The notes under the pieces: model-generated | Databases searched by the model: none | Seen by the model: only the letters and a program-made list of their open reading frames with translations | What the model was told of the DNA's origin: nothing | NCBI GenBank assembly: GCA_022360335.1 | Contig: JAKSCZ010000495.1 | Coordinates: 1 to 6,167, forward strand | Source: Pseudomonadota bacterium | Lineage (GTDB): Bacteria; Pseudomonadota; Gammaproteobacteria; Steroidobacterales; Woeseiaceae | DNA: 6,167 nucleotides | Direction: 5' to 3' | Shown: positions 1 through 5,224 of the stretch, one piece after another | How positions within the stretch are numbered: the first letter of the stretch is position 1 | How the letters are laid out: each line of letters begins with the position of its first letter | Program-made: the position numbers and the translations under genes

Positions 1-848
1 GCGGTCCGGTCGACGTCGTGCTCTCCTATTGCGACGACGACGATTACCTGTCGGACGGGTACTATCTCGGGACGACGGTCGGGCCGTTCGCGAACCGCAT
101 TCGCGGTGCGCGTTTCGAGCTCGACGGCGAGCCGTTCGAACTCGATGCGAACGAGCGCCCGGCCGGGCATTGCCTGCACGGCGGCAGCGCCGGCCTGCAT
201 CAGTGCCTCTTCGAATTGCATACCGATGCGCGAGGCAAACGCGTGGAATGCCGCACCGAGCTCGCGCACGGCGTGGGCGGGTTCCCGGGCAACCGGTCGG
301 TGCGCGTTGCGTACGAGTTGCTCACTCCGCGCGCACTGGCCATCGACTTCTGCGTGACGACAGATCGCGACACCGTCGTCAGCCTTGCGAATCATGCGTA
401 CTTCAATCTCGGCGGCCCGCTCGAGGATCACGAGATCCGTTTGCTCGCGGACGCTTTTACGCCGGTGCATGCGTCGAAGATCCCGACCGGCGAGATTCGC
501 CCGGTCGCCGATACGTCGTTCGATCTTCGAAGCTCAAGCGAGCTCGGAGAGCGCAAATTCGACCACAACTTCGTCCTGTCCGGGCGTCGCAACGAGGCGC
601 GCCCCGCCGCCGAGCTCAGGCTCGCGTCGACCGGTTTGCACATGAATCTGTACACGACCCAGCCGGGTCTGCAGCTCTACACGGGCGATTATCTCGACGC
701 ACCGTTTACGCCGCGCCAGGGCCTGTGCCTCGAAGCGCAGGGGTTTCCCGATGCACCCAACCAGCCGCGGTTCCCGTCCGCGCGGCTCGCGGCCGGTTCG
801 CGCTATCGGCAGCGCACGATCTACGAATTTCCCGAGCTAAGTGATTGA
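1..848 (+). CDS. galM: Galactose mutarotase (aldose 1-epimerase), 5'-truncated
   Basis: This enzyme interconverts the alpha and beta anomers of aldoses such as glucose, galactose and possibly xylose in the cytoplasm. The reading frame is open from base 3 and runs off the window start. A GTG at 18 is in frame, but the bases before it (GPVDV) already fit the family, so it is probably internal and roughly 45 N-terminal residues are missing. Counted from codon 18, family landmarks appear in order: GPFANRI (22-28), LHGG with a catalytic-type His54, NHAYFNLGG with His126 (proposed general acid), FDHNF with Asp182, and LCLEAQGFPDAPNQP with Glu239 (proposed general base). All active-site positions expected of the GalM family are present, so the enzyme looks intact where visible. 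It ends in TGA, 109 bases before xylB. A promoter lies in that gap, so it is probably transcribed separately from xylBA, though read-through is possible. The link to xylose use is inferred from position only. Confidence 0.93.
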   Translation, partial: GPVDVVLSYCDDDDYLSDGYYLGTTVGPFANRIRGARFELDGEPFELDANERPAGHCLHGGSAGLHQCLFELHTDARGKRVECRTELAHGVGGFPGNRSVRVAYELLTPRALAIDFCVTTDRDTVVSLANHAYFNLGGPLEDHEIRLLADAFTPVHASKIPTGEIRPVADTSFDLRSSSELGERKFDHNFVLSGRRNEARPAAELRLASTGLHMNLYTTQPGLQLYTGDYLDAPFTPRQGLCLEAQGFPDAPNQPRFPSARLAAGSRYRQRTIYEFPELSD

Positions 849-885
849 TAAAAAAGAAAGTAACCGGATAGACCCGCAGCCGGGA

Positions 886-915
886 TTGTCAGGGCAGTGT
901 AGCTGCGGCTAGAAT
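886..915 (+). promoter_or_regulatory. Predicted sigma70 promoter of xylBA
   Basis: A -35 box TTGTCA (886-891) and a -10 box TAGAAT (910-915) each differ from consensus at one base and are 18 bases apart. The expected transcription start is about 921-923, some 35 bases upstream of the xylB start codon. There is no other equally good promoter in the gap. The match is by eye and has not been scored against the genome background. Confidence 0.6.
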
Positions 916-928
916 GTAAACGTTTTCA
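915..928 (+). promoter_or_regulatory. LacI-family-type operator over the xylBA start site
   Basis: TGTAAACGTTTTCA is a 14-base near-palindrome with a central CG; six of the seven base pairs are symmetric. It matches the general LacI/GalR-family operator pattern and also the Gram-positive cre consensus. It overlaps the last base of the -10 box and covers the predicted transcription start, the expected place for a repressor that is released by a sugar. Known precedent: xylose genes in Xanthomonas and some other gammaproteobacteria are controlled by a LacI-type XylR. No regulator gene lies in this window, so which protein binds is an inference. Confidence 0.6.
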
Positions 929-957
929 AATTTACCTTCGGGGGAGCGCTCCACTCG

Positions 958-2442
958 ATGTCCACCGTTCTCGGAATCGATCTCGGCACACAAAGCGTCA
1001 AAACCGTCTGCTACGACTTCGAGGCCCGCGAATCCGTGGCCGTCGAAAGTGCGCCGCTGGATCTCTACCAGACCGACGACGGCGTTGCGGAACAGCAGGC
1101 CGACTGGTGGCTCCACGCGCTCAGGCAGGCCCTGCAACGGGTCGGCGGGGGCGTGCGCGAGTCGGTCGTTGCGATCGGGGTTTCGGGCCAGCAGCACGGT
1201 TTCGTGCCCCTCGACGGGTCCGGCGAAGTGCAGGCGCCGGTGAAGCTCTGGTGCGACACGTCGACGAGCGCCGAGTGCCGGGCGATCATGGACGACTTCG
1301 GCGGCGCCGAAGCCTGCATTGCACGGGTCGGCAACCCGATCCTGCCCGGCTACACGGCGTCCAAGCTCCGCTGGTTCCGCGACTCGCACCCGAACCGCTA
1401 TGCGCAGATGGACGGCATCCTGCTGCCGCACGACTACCTGAACTTCTATCTGACCGGTGAACGCTGCATGGAAGCGGGCGATGCGTCGGGAACCGGATTC
1501 ATGGACGTGCGCTCGCGGCAGTGGTCGGAACCGATGCTGCACGCGATCGACCCGGACCGCGACCTGCGCAGCTGTCTTCCCGAAATCAGGACGCATAACG
1601 AACCCGTCGGAACATTGCTGCCGCCGATCGCGAAGGAACTCGGCCTCCCCCCTGCCGTACCCGTGTCGATCGGCGGCGGCGATAACATGATGGGCGCGAT
1701 CGGTACGGGAAACGTCGTGCCCGGCGTCGTCACGGTCAGCCTCGGAACCTCCGGAACGGTCTACGCGTACGCCGACGAGCCCGTGATCGACCCCAAAGGC
1801 AATATTGCCGCGTTTTGCTCGTCGACGGGCGGCTGGCTGCCGCTCTTGTGCACGATGAACTGCACGGTCGGTACGGAGCTCATGCGCGGGCTCGTCGGTG
1901 TCGATATTGCGGCTTTCGAAGCCCGGGTCGAAGCCGCCCCGCGGGGCTCGGGCGGCGTCATGACCGTGCCGTTCTTCAACGGCGAGCGGACACCGAATCT
2001 GCCGAATGCGCGCGGCGTCGTCCTCGGGCTGGACAGCCGCAATACGACGCCGGCGAACCTGTTTCGGTCGGCGATCGAAGGGGCGACGTATGCCTTGCGC
2101 TTCGGCTTCGACGAGATGAAGGCGCTCGGGCTGAGCGCCGGGGAGATCGTGCTGACGGGCGGTGGCGCCAACAGCGCCACGTGGCGCCAGATCGTCGCCG
2201 ACGTGTTCGATGCGCCGGTCACCGTGCTCGCGAGCGACGAGGGGGCGGCGCTGGGCGCCGCCTTGCAGGCGCTGGCCATGCTCGAAGGCGGTGACGCCGA
2301 TCTCGCCGCGCTGACGAGGGAGCACCTGGCCCGGGACGAGGTTCGTTGCTGCGAGCCCCGCCCGTCGGCGGTCAACTTCTACAACGAATCCTATTCGGAA
2401 TACCGGCAGGCGGTGGACAAGGTTGCCGCGCTCTACAGCTGA
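958..2442 (+). CDS. xylB: Xylulokinase
   Basis: This FGGY-family sugar kinase (494 aa, close to the 484 aa of E. coli XylB) phosphorylates D-xylulose with ATP to D-xylulose 5-phosphate, feeding the pentose phosphate pathway in the cytoplasm. The N-terminal ATPase-fold motif GIDLGTQSVK is at residues 6-15. SGQQHG at 76-81 and KLWCD at 96-100 are typical of xylulokinases and help exclude glycerol or gluconate kinases. GGGDNMMGAIG at 239-249 carries the catalytic-type Asp242. SLGTSGT (261-267), FFNGERTPNLPNARG (339-353) and LTGGGANS (399-406) form the C-terminal nucleotide-binding half. The ATG at 958 is chosen because the family N-terminus begins immediately after it. The gene is first in a xylBA unit, with xylA 25 bases downstream. 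Control is probably by the LacI-type operator just upstream. No frameshift or missing motif is seen. Confidence 0.97.
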   Translation: MSTVLGIDLGTQSVKTVCYDFEARESVAVESAPLDLYQTDDGVAEQQADWWLHALRQALQRVGGGVRESVVAIGVSGQQHGFVPLDGSGEVQAPVKLWCDTSTSAECRAIMDDFGGAEACIARVGNPILPGYTASKLRWFRDSHPNRYAQMDGILLPHDYLNFYLTGERCMEAGDASGTGFMDVRSRQWSEPMLHAIDPDRDLRSCLPEIRTHNEPVGTLLPPIAKELGLPPAVPVSIGGGDNMMGAIGTGNVVPGVVTVSLGTSGTVYAYADEPVIDPKGNIAAFCSSTGGWLPLLCTMNCTVGTELMRGLVGVDIAAFEARVEAAPRGSGGVMTVPFFNGERTPNLPNARGVVLGLDSRNTTPANLFRSAIEGATYALRFGFDEMKALGLSAGEIVLTGGGANSATWRQIVADVFDAPVTVLASDEGAALGAALQALAMLEGGDADLAALTREHLARDEVRCCEPRPSAVNFYNESYSEYRQAVDKVAALYS

Positions 2443-2453
2443 CACAACATTAA

Positions 2454-2459
2454 AAGAGG
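2454..2459 (+). promoter_or_regulatory. Ribosome binding site that fixes the xylA start
   Basis: AAGAGG ends 8 bases before the ATG at 2468. This site decides between that ATG and an in-frame start at 2423 inside xylB, which lacks such a site and would add residues unlike the family. Confidence 0.75.
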
Positions 2460-2467
2460 CATGCATC

Positions 2468-3814
2468 ATGAGTCGCACAGTTTTCATCGGTGACACGGAG
2501 TATTTTCCGGGCATCGGGCAGATCCGCTACGAGGGACCGGACTCCGACAATCCGCTCGCGTTCAAGACTTACGACCGCGAGCGCGTCGTCGCCGGCAAGA
2601 CGATGGAAGAGCATCTGCGTTTTGCGGTCTGCTACTGGCACACGTTCTGCGCCGACGGCGCCGATCCGTTCGGCCCCGGGACGCGACCGAACGCCTGGGC
2701 GCGCGCGTCCGAGGGGCTGCAGCGCTCGAAGGATCGCATGGATGCCGCGTTCGAGTTCTTCACCAAGCTCGACGCGCCGTTCTGGTGCTTCCACGATTTC
2801 GACATGGCCTGGGAGGGCGCCTCGGTTGCGGCATCCGAGAAGAACCTGCAGGCGATGGTCGACATGGCGAAGGAACGTCAGGCGGAAACCGGCATGCGGC
2901 TCCTCTGGGGTACGGCAAACGTGTTCTCGAACCCGCGCTACATGAACGGCGCGTCGACGAACCCCGACTTCAACGTGCTGGCCTACGCTGCGTCGCAGGT
3001 CAAAGCCGCGATCGACGCGACGGTCGAGCTCGGCGGACAGAACTACGTGTTCTGGGGCGGCCGGGAAGGTTACGCTTGCCTGCAGACGACGGACACGAAG
3101 CGCGAGCTGGCGCACCTCGCGATGTTCCTGGCGAAAGCGCGCGACTACGGCCGTGCGAACGGGTTCGACGGTACGTTCCTGGTCGAGCCGAAGCCGATGG
3201 AGCCCATGTATCACCAGTACGATGCCGACGCGCAGACCGTAACCGGCTTCCTGCGCGAACACGGTCTCGCGGGCGATTTCAAACTGAACATCGAAGCGAA
3301 CCACGCGACGCTCGCGGGGCATACGTTCGCGCACGATCTGCGCATGGCTGCGGACGCGGGCCTGCTGGGCTCGATCGACGCGAACCGCGGAAATCCGCAG
3401 AACGGCTGGGATACCGACCAGTTTCCGACCGATCTCTACGATGCGGTACACGGCATGATGGTCGTGCTCGAGGCCGGCGGCATCGCGCCCGGCGGCCTCA
3501 ACTTCGATGCCAGGGTACGCCGCGAATCGACCGACCCGGAAGACCTGTTCATCGCCCACATCGGCGGCATGGACGCGCTCGCCCGCGGTCTCGTGATCGC
3601 CGATCGGATTCTCGGCGACCAGCGCTATACGGAACTGAAGGACGGCCGCTACGCGAGTTTCGACTCGGGCGAGGGCAGGCGGTTCGAGAACGGCGAACTC
3701 GGCCTGGTCGAGCTGCGCGACCTCGCCGCGAAAAACGGCGAGCCGGCGCAGACCAGCGGCAAGCAGGAACTCATGGAGAACCTGATCAACGACGCCATCG
3801 TCAGGGGCTGCTAA
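2468..3814 (+). CDS. xylA: Xylose isomerase
   Basis: This metal-dependent TIM-barrel enzyme converts D-xylose to D-xylulose, the step before XylB. At 448 aa with the longer N-terminal region it is a class II enzyme, like E. coli XylA (440 aa), and aligns with it at a constant offset of +8 through the active site. FHDFD gives His109 and Asp112. VEPKPMEP gives Glu240 and Lys242. IEANHATLAGH gives Glu276 and His279. SIDANRG gives Asp304. WDTDQFPTD gives Asp315 and Asp317. NFDARVRRESTD gives Asp347. These cover both metal sites and the hydride-shift residues. The short gap to xylB (25 bases) and same strand indicate one transcript. The protein ends DAIVRGC, and its TAA stop is the first three bases of the 85-bp palindrome, so the original stop may have been changed by that element. 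Confidence 0.98.
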   Translation: MSRTVFIGDTEYFPGIGQIRYEGPDSDNPLAFKTYDRERVVAGKTMEEHLRFAVCYWHTFCADGADPFGPGTRPNAWARASEGLQRSKDRMDAAFEFFTKLDAPFWCFHDFDMAWEGASVAASEKNLQAMVDMAKERQAETGMRLLWGTANVFSNPRYMNGASTNPDFNVLAYAASQVKAAIDATVELGGQNYVFWGGREGYACLQTTDTKRELAHLAMFLAKARDYGRANGFDGTFLVEPKPMEPMYHQYDADAQTVTGFLREHGLAGDFKLNIEANHATLAGHTFAHDLRMAADAGLLGSIDANRGNPQNGWDTDQFPTDLYDAVHGMMVVLEAGGIAPGGLNFDARVRRESTDPEDLFIAHIGGMDALARGLVIADRILGDQRYTELKDGRYASFDSGEGRRFENGELGLVELRDLAAKNGEPAQTSGKQELMENLINDAIVRGC

Positions 3815-3896
3815 ATAGGGTGTCAGTCACCTTAAATCGAGTCTAAAGGTGCCTGGCACCTTTAGACTCGATTTAAGGTGACTGACACCCTATTTA
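3812..3896. repeat. Perfect 85-bp palindrome between convergent genes (REP/BIME-like)
   Basis: Two identical 42-base arms (3812-3853 and 3855-3896) lie in inverted orientation around a single T at 3854. The core is AAAGGTGCCTGGCACCTTT (3845-3863). Each arm also holds an outer imperfect palindrome, GGTGTCAGTCACC (3819-3831, mirrored at 3877-3889), with a T-T mismatch like those in REP repeats. The element fills the whole gap between xylA and the E2 gene and contains both stop codons. It could form a very stable hairpin in either transcript, or a cruciform. There is no U-run after either side, so it is not a classic intrinsic terminator, but it could still stop or stabilise both converging transcripts. 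GGTGCC/GGCACC repeats of this style are, from memory, scattered in many proteobacterial genomes; its family name is uncertain. Confidence 0.9.
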
Positions 3897-5224
3897 ATGA
3901 AGATCGTGGCGGGGTGTTCGAGCATCTCCTTGATGCGCTGGATCATCGCCGCCGCGTCATAGCCGTCCACGAAGCGGTGATCGAACGACGAGGACAGGTT
4001 CATCATCAGGCGCACCTGTACCTGCCCGTCGAGGACGACCGGCCGCTCGACGGCACGGTTGACGCCGACGATACCTACCTCGGGCGCGTTGATGACCGGC
4101 GTCGAGGCGATGCCGCCGAGTTTGCCGAGACTCGTGATGGTAATCGTCGAGCCGGACAATTCGCTCTTGGTGGCCTTGTTCGCGCGCGCTGCCTCCGACA
4201 GGCGCCTGATCTCGGCAGACAGCCCGTCCAGCGACAGAGCCTCCGCATGTTTTACGACCGGCACCTTGAGTCCGTCGGGCGTCTGCGTCGCAATGCCGAG
4301 ATGAACCGCTTCGTGCTGCAGAAGCAGGTTTCGGTCCTTGTCGTGCGTCACATTGCACTGCGGGAAGTCTCTGAGCGCCCGGATCAGCGCGAGGCTCAGG
4401 AACGGCAGCAGGGTCAGACGGCTCTCCGCTTCCCGTTTGCCGTTCACGTGCCTGCGCAGGGACTCGAGTTCGGTGATGTCGGTCTCCTCGACGTAGGCGA
4501 AGTGCGGGATCTCGAGTTTCGCGGACTGCATGCGCTCGGCAATGATGCGCCGTACGCCGATGATCTTGATTTCCCTGACGCCGGTTTTCGGCCGTGTCGG
4601 CGCCGCAACGGCTGCTGCCTGTGCCCGGGCTTCGACGTAGTCGTCGAAGTCCTTGCGCACGATGCGACCACCGGGCCCGGTGCCGGGTACGAGCGCGAGG
4701 TCGACGCCGGCTTCTTTCGCCCGCCGCCGGATCGCCGGCGACGTCATGACACGACGGGACGGTACCGTAGGAGCGGCTTCAGCCGCGACGGTTTGGTTCG
4801 CGATTTCGTTCGGGCCTGAAGGCCCTCCCACAGTTGCAGTCTCGGAAGGCCCTCCCACGGCCGCTGCCTGTGTAGGAGCGGCTTCAGCCGCGACGATTTC
4901 GTTCGGGCCTGAAGGCCCTCCCACAGCTGCTGCCTCGGAAGGCCCTCCTACAGCTGCTGCCTCGGAAGGCCCTCCCACGGCCGGGCCGGTCTCGAAGATC
5001 ACGAGCGGCGCTCCGACTGCGACGATGTCACCCGGTTCGCCGGCGAGCGTCACGACGGTGCCGGTCACCGGGCTCGATACCTCCACGGCAGCCTTGTCCG
5101 TCATGACCGTACCGACGACGTCCTCCTCGTTGACGAGATCGCCGACCTTGACGAACCACTCGCCGATCTCCGATTCGACGGTTCCTTCGCCGAGGTCCGG
5201 CAGTTTGAAGATGTACTCGCTCAT
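3890..5224 (-). CDS. bkdB: Branched-chain 2-oxoacid dehydrogenase E2 (dihydrolipoamide acyltransferase)
   Basis: This is the core subunit of the complex that oxidatively decarboxylates the 2-oxoacids of leucine, isoleucine and valine; it transfers the acyl group from lipoate to coenzyme A. The protein is 444 aa. Residues 1-80 are a single lipoyl domain with DKA and lipoyl-Lys44. Residues 81-160 are an unusual repeat linker. Residues 161-197 are the peripheral subunit-binding domain (TSPAIRRRAKEAGVDL, then GTGPGGRIVRKDF). Residues 198-214 are a second Ala/Pro linker. From about 217 to the end is the catalytic domain, with SFDHRFVDG giving His416 and Asp420. The start is the ATG at 5224-5222: the lipoyl domain begins there, GGAGG (5233-5229) precedes it, and it overlaps the E1-beta stop as ATGA. 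Branched-chain rather than pyruvate specificity is inferred from the neighbouring E1-beta. The last codons (Lys, TAG) lie in the adjoining palindrome. Confidence 0.93.
   Translation of the reverse strand: MSEYIFKLPDLGEGTVESEIGEWFVKVGDLVNEEDVVGTVMTDKAAVEVSSPVTGTVVTLAGEPGDIVAVGAPLVIFETGPAVGGPSEAAAVGGPSEAAAVGGPSGPNEIVAAEAAPTQAAAVGGPSETATVGGPSGPNEIANQTVAAEAAPTVPSRRVMTSPAIRRRAKEAGVDLALVPGTGPGGRIVRKDFDDYVEARAQAAAVAAPTRPKTGVREIKIIGVRRIIAERMQSAKLEIPHFAYVEETDITELESLRRHVNGKREAESRLTLLPFLSLALIRALRDFPQCNVTHDKDRNLLLQHEAVHLGIATQTPDGLKVPVVKHAEALSLDGLSAEIRRLSEAARANKATKSELSGSTITITSLGKLGGIASTPVINAPEVGIVGVNRAVERPVVLDGQVQVRLMMNLSSSFDHRFVDGYDAAAMIQRIKEMLEHPATIFIK
4767..4790 (+). repeat. REP-like palindrome type A, copy 1
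   Basis: It starts GTAGGAGCGGCTTCAGCCGC; the stem GCGGCT/AGCCGC (4773-4786) closes on a TC loop. On the minus strand it encodes VAAEAAPT (E2 residues 146-153). Confidence 0.85.
4810..4831 (-). repeat. REP-like palindrome type B, copy 1
   Basis: On the minus strand it reads GTGGGAGGGCCTTCAGGCCC followed by GA; the stem GGGCCT/AGGCCC spans 4812-4825. It encodes VGGPSGP, continuing into NEI (E2 residues 132-141). Confidence 0.85.
4841..4858 (-). repeat. Half copy of REP-like type B (first)
   Basis: The minus strand keeps the head and one stem arm, GTGGGAGGGCCTTC, then CGAG; the second arm is deleted. It encodes VGGPSE (E2 residues 123-128). Confidence 0.75.
4872..4895 (+). repeat. REP-like palindrome type A, copy 2
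   Basis: All 24 bases are identical to the copy at 4767-4790. It encodes VAAEAAPT (E2 residues 111-118) on the minus strand. Confidence 0.85.
4903..4924 (-). repeat. REP-like palindrome type B, copy 2
   Basis: It is identical to the copy at 4810-4831, and the identity extends over 33 bases (4801-4833 against 4894-4926). It encodes VGGPSGP, continuing into NEI (E2 residues 101-110). Confidence 0.85.
4924..4977 (-). repeat. Tandem 27-bp repeat with two half copies of REP-like type B
   Basis: Two adjacent 27-base units (4924-4950 and 4951-4977) differ only at the base before the last: T at 4949 and C at 4976. Each encodes the nine-residue unit of E2 that contains VGGPS followed by EAAA. Each carries a one-armed type B repeat; the first has head GTAG and the second GTGG, the same head variation seen among REP repeats. 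Confidence 0.85.

Larger units (their letters stand above)
849..957 (+). promoter_or_regulatory. Intergenic control region upstream of xylBA
   Basis: This 109-base gap separates galM from xylB and is more AT-rich than its surroundings. It starts with an A-rich run (848-860) with no clear terminator: the only nearby inverted bases are short (CCCG and CGGG around 873-884) and no T-run follows. The promoter and operator listed separately fill 886-928. A purine-rich GGGGAG (941-946) lies 11 bases before the xylB ATG and is the best ribosome binding site candidate, although the spacing is on the long side. Confidence 0.6.
4767..4980. repeat. REP-like palindrome cluster inside the E2 linker
   Basis: This 214-base block is built from two kinds of short palindrome plus partial copies and is read through in frame by the E2 gene on the minus strand. 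Type A begins with GTAG on the plus strand; type B begins with GTGG or GTAG on the minus strand. A unit repeats at 105 bases (4767 to 4872, type A) and 93 bases (4801 to 4894, type B), the 12-base difference being an extra GTTTGGTTCGCG at 4791-4802 or its equivalent. Every offset is a multiple of three. The head tetranucleotide plus imperfect stem is the known layout of REP/SMAG repeats that are mobilised by RAYT transposases. The encoded peptides are small, Ala/Gly/Pro-rich and suit a flexible linker. Confidence 0.85.

Noticed and set aside
848..885. Terminator after galM
   Set aside because: The A-rich run and the short CCCG/CGGG pair do not form a convincing stem followed by T residues on the plus strand.
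2423..2467. Earlier in-frame start for xylA inside xylB
   Set aside because: The 15 extra residues do not resemble xylose isomerases, and the AAGAGG site is placed for the ATG at 2468.
889..2514. Long minus-strand open frame of 541 codons opposite xylB
   Set aside because: It is the Arg-rich shadow of a high-GC gene with clear xylulokinase motifs on the plus strand; it shows no recognisable domain.
2450..3559. Minus-strand open frame opposite xylA
   Set aside because: It overlaps a fully convincing xylose isomerase and has the low-complexity, Arg/Val-rich make-up of a shadow frame.
2785..3846. Second plus-strand frame within xylA running into the palindrome
   Set aside because: It is out of frame with xylA, extremely Arg-rich and without any recognisable motif.
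3812..3896. Ordinary bidirectional Rho-independent terminator
   Set aside because: The hairpin is far longer than usual, includes both stop codons and is not followed by a U-run on either strand; a role in transcript ends is possible but it is not a standard terminator.
3878..4819. Plus-strand open frame of 313 codons opposite E2
   Set aside because: It is antisense to the conserved catalytic and subunit-binding domains of E2 and starts inside the palindrome; nothing supports it as a gene.
4767..4980. CRISPR array
   Set aside because: Repeats differ in type, orientation and spacing, spacers are not unique, and the block is in frame within a conserved protein.
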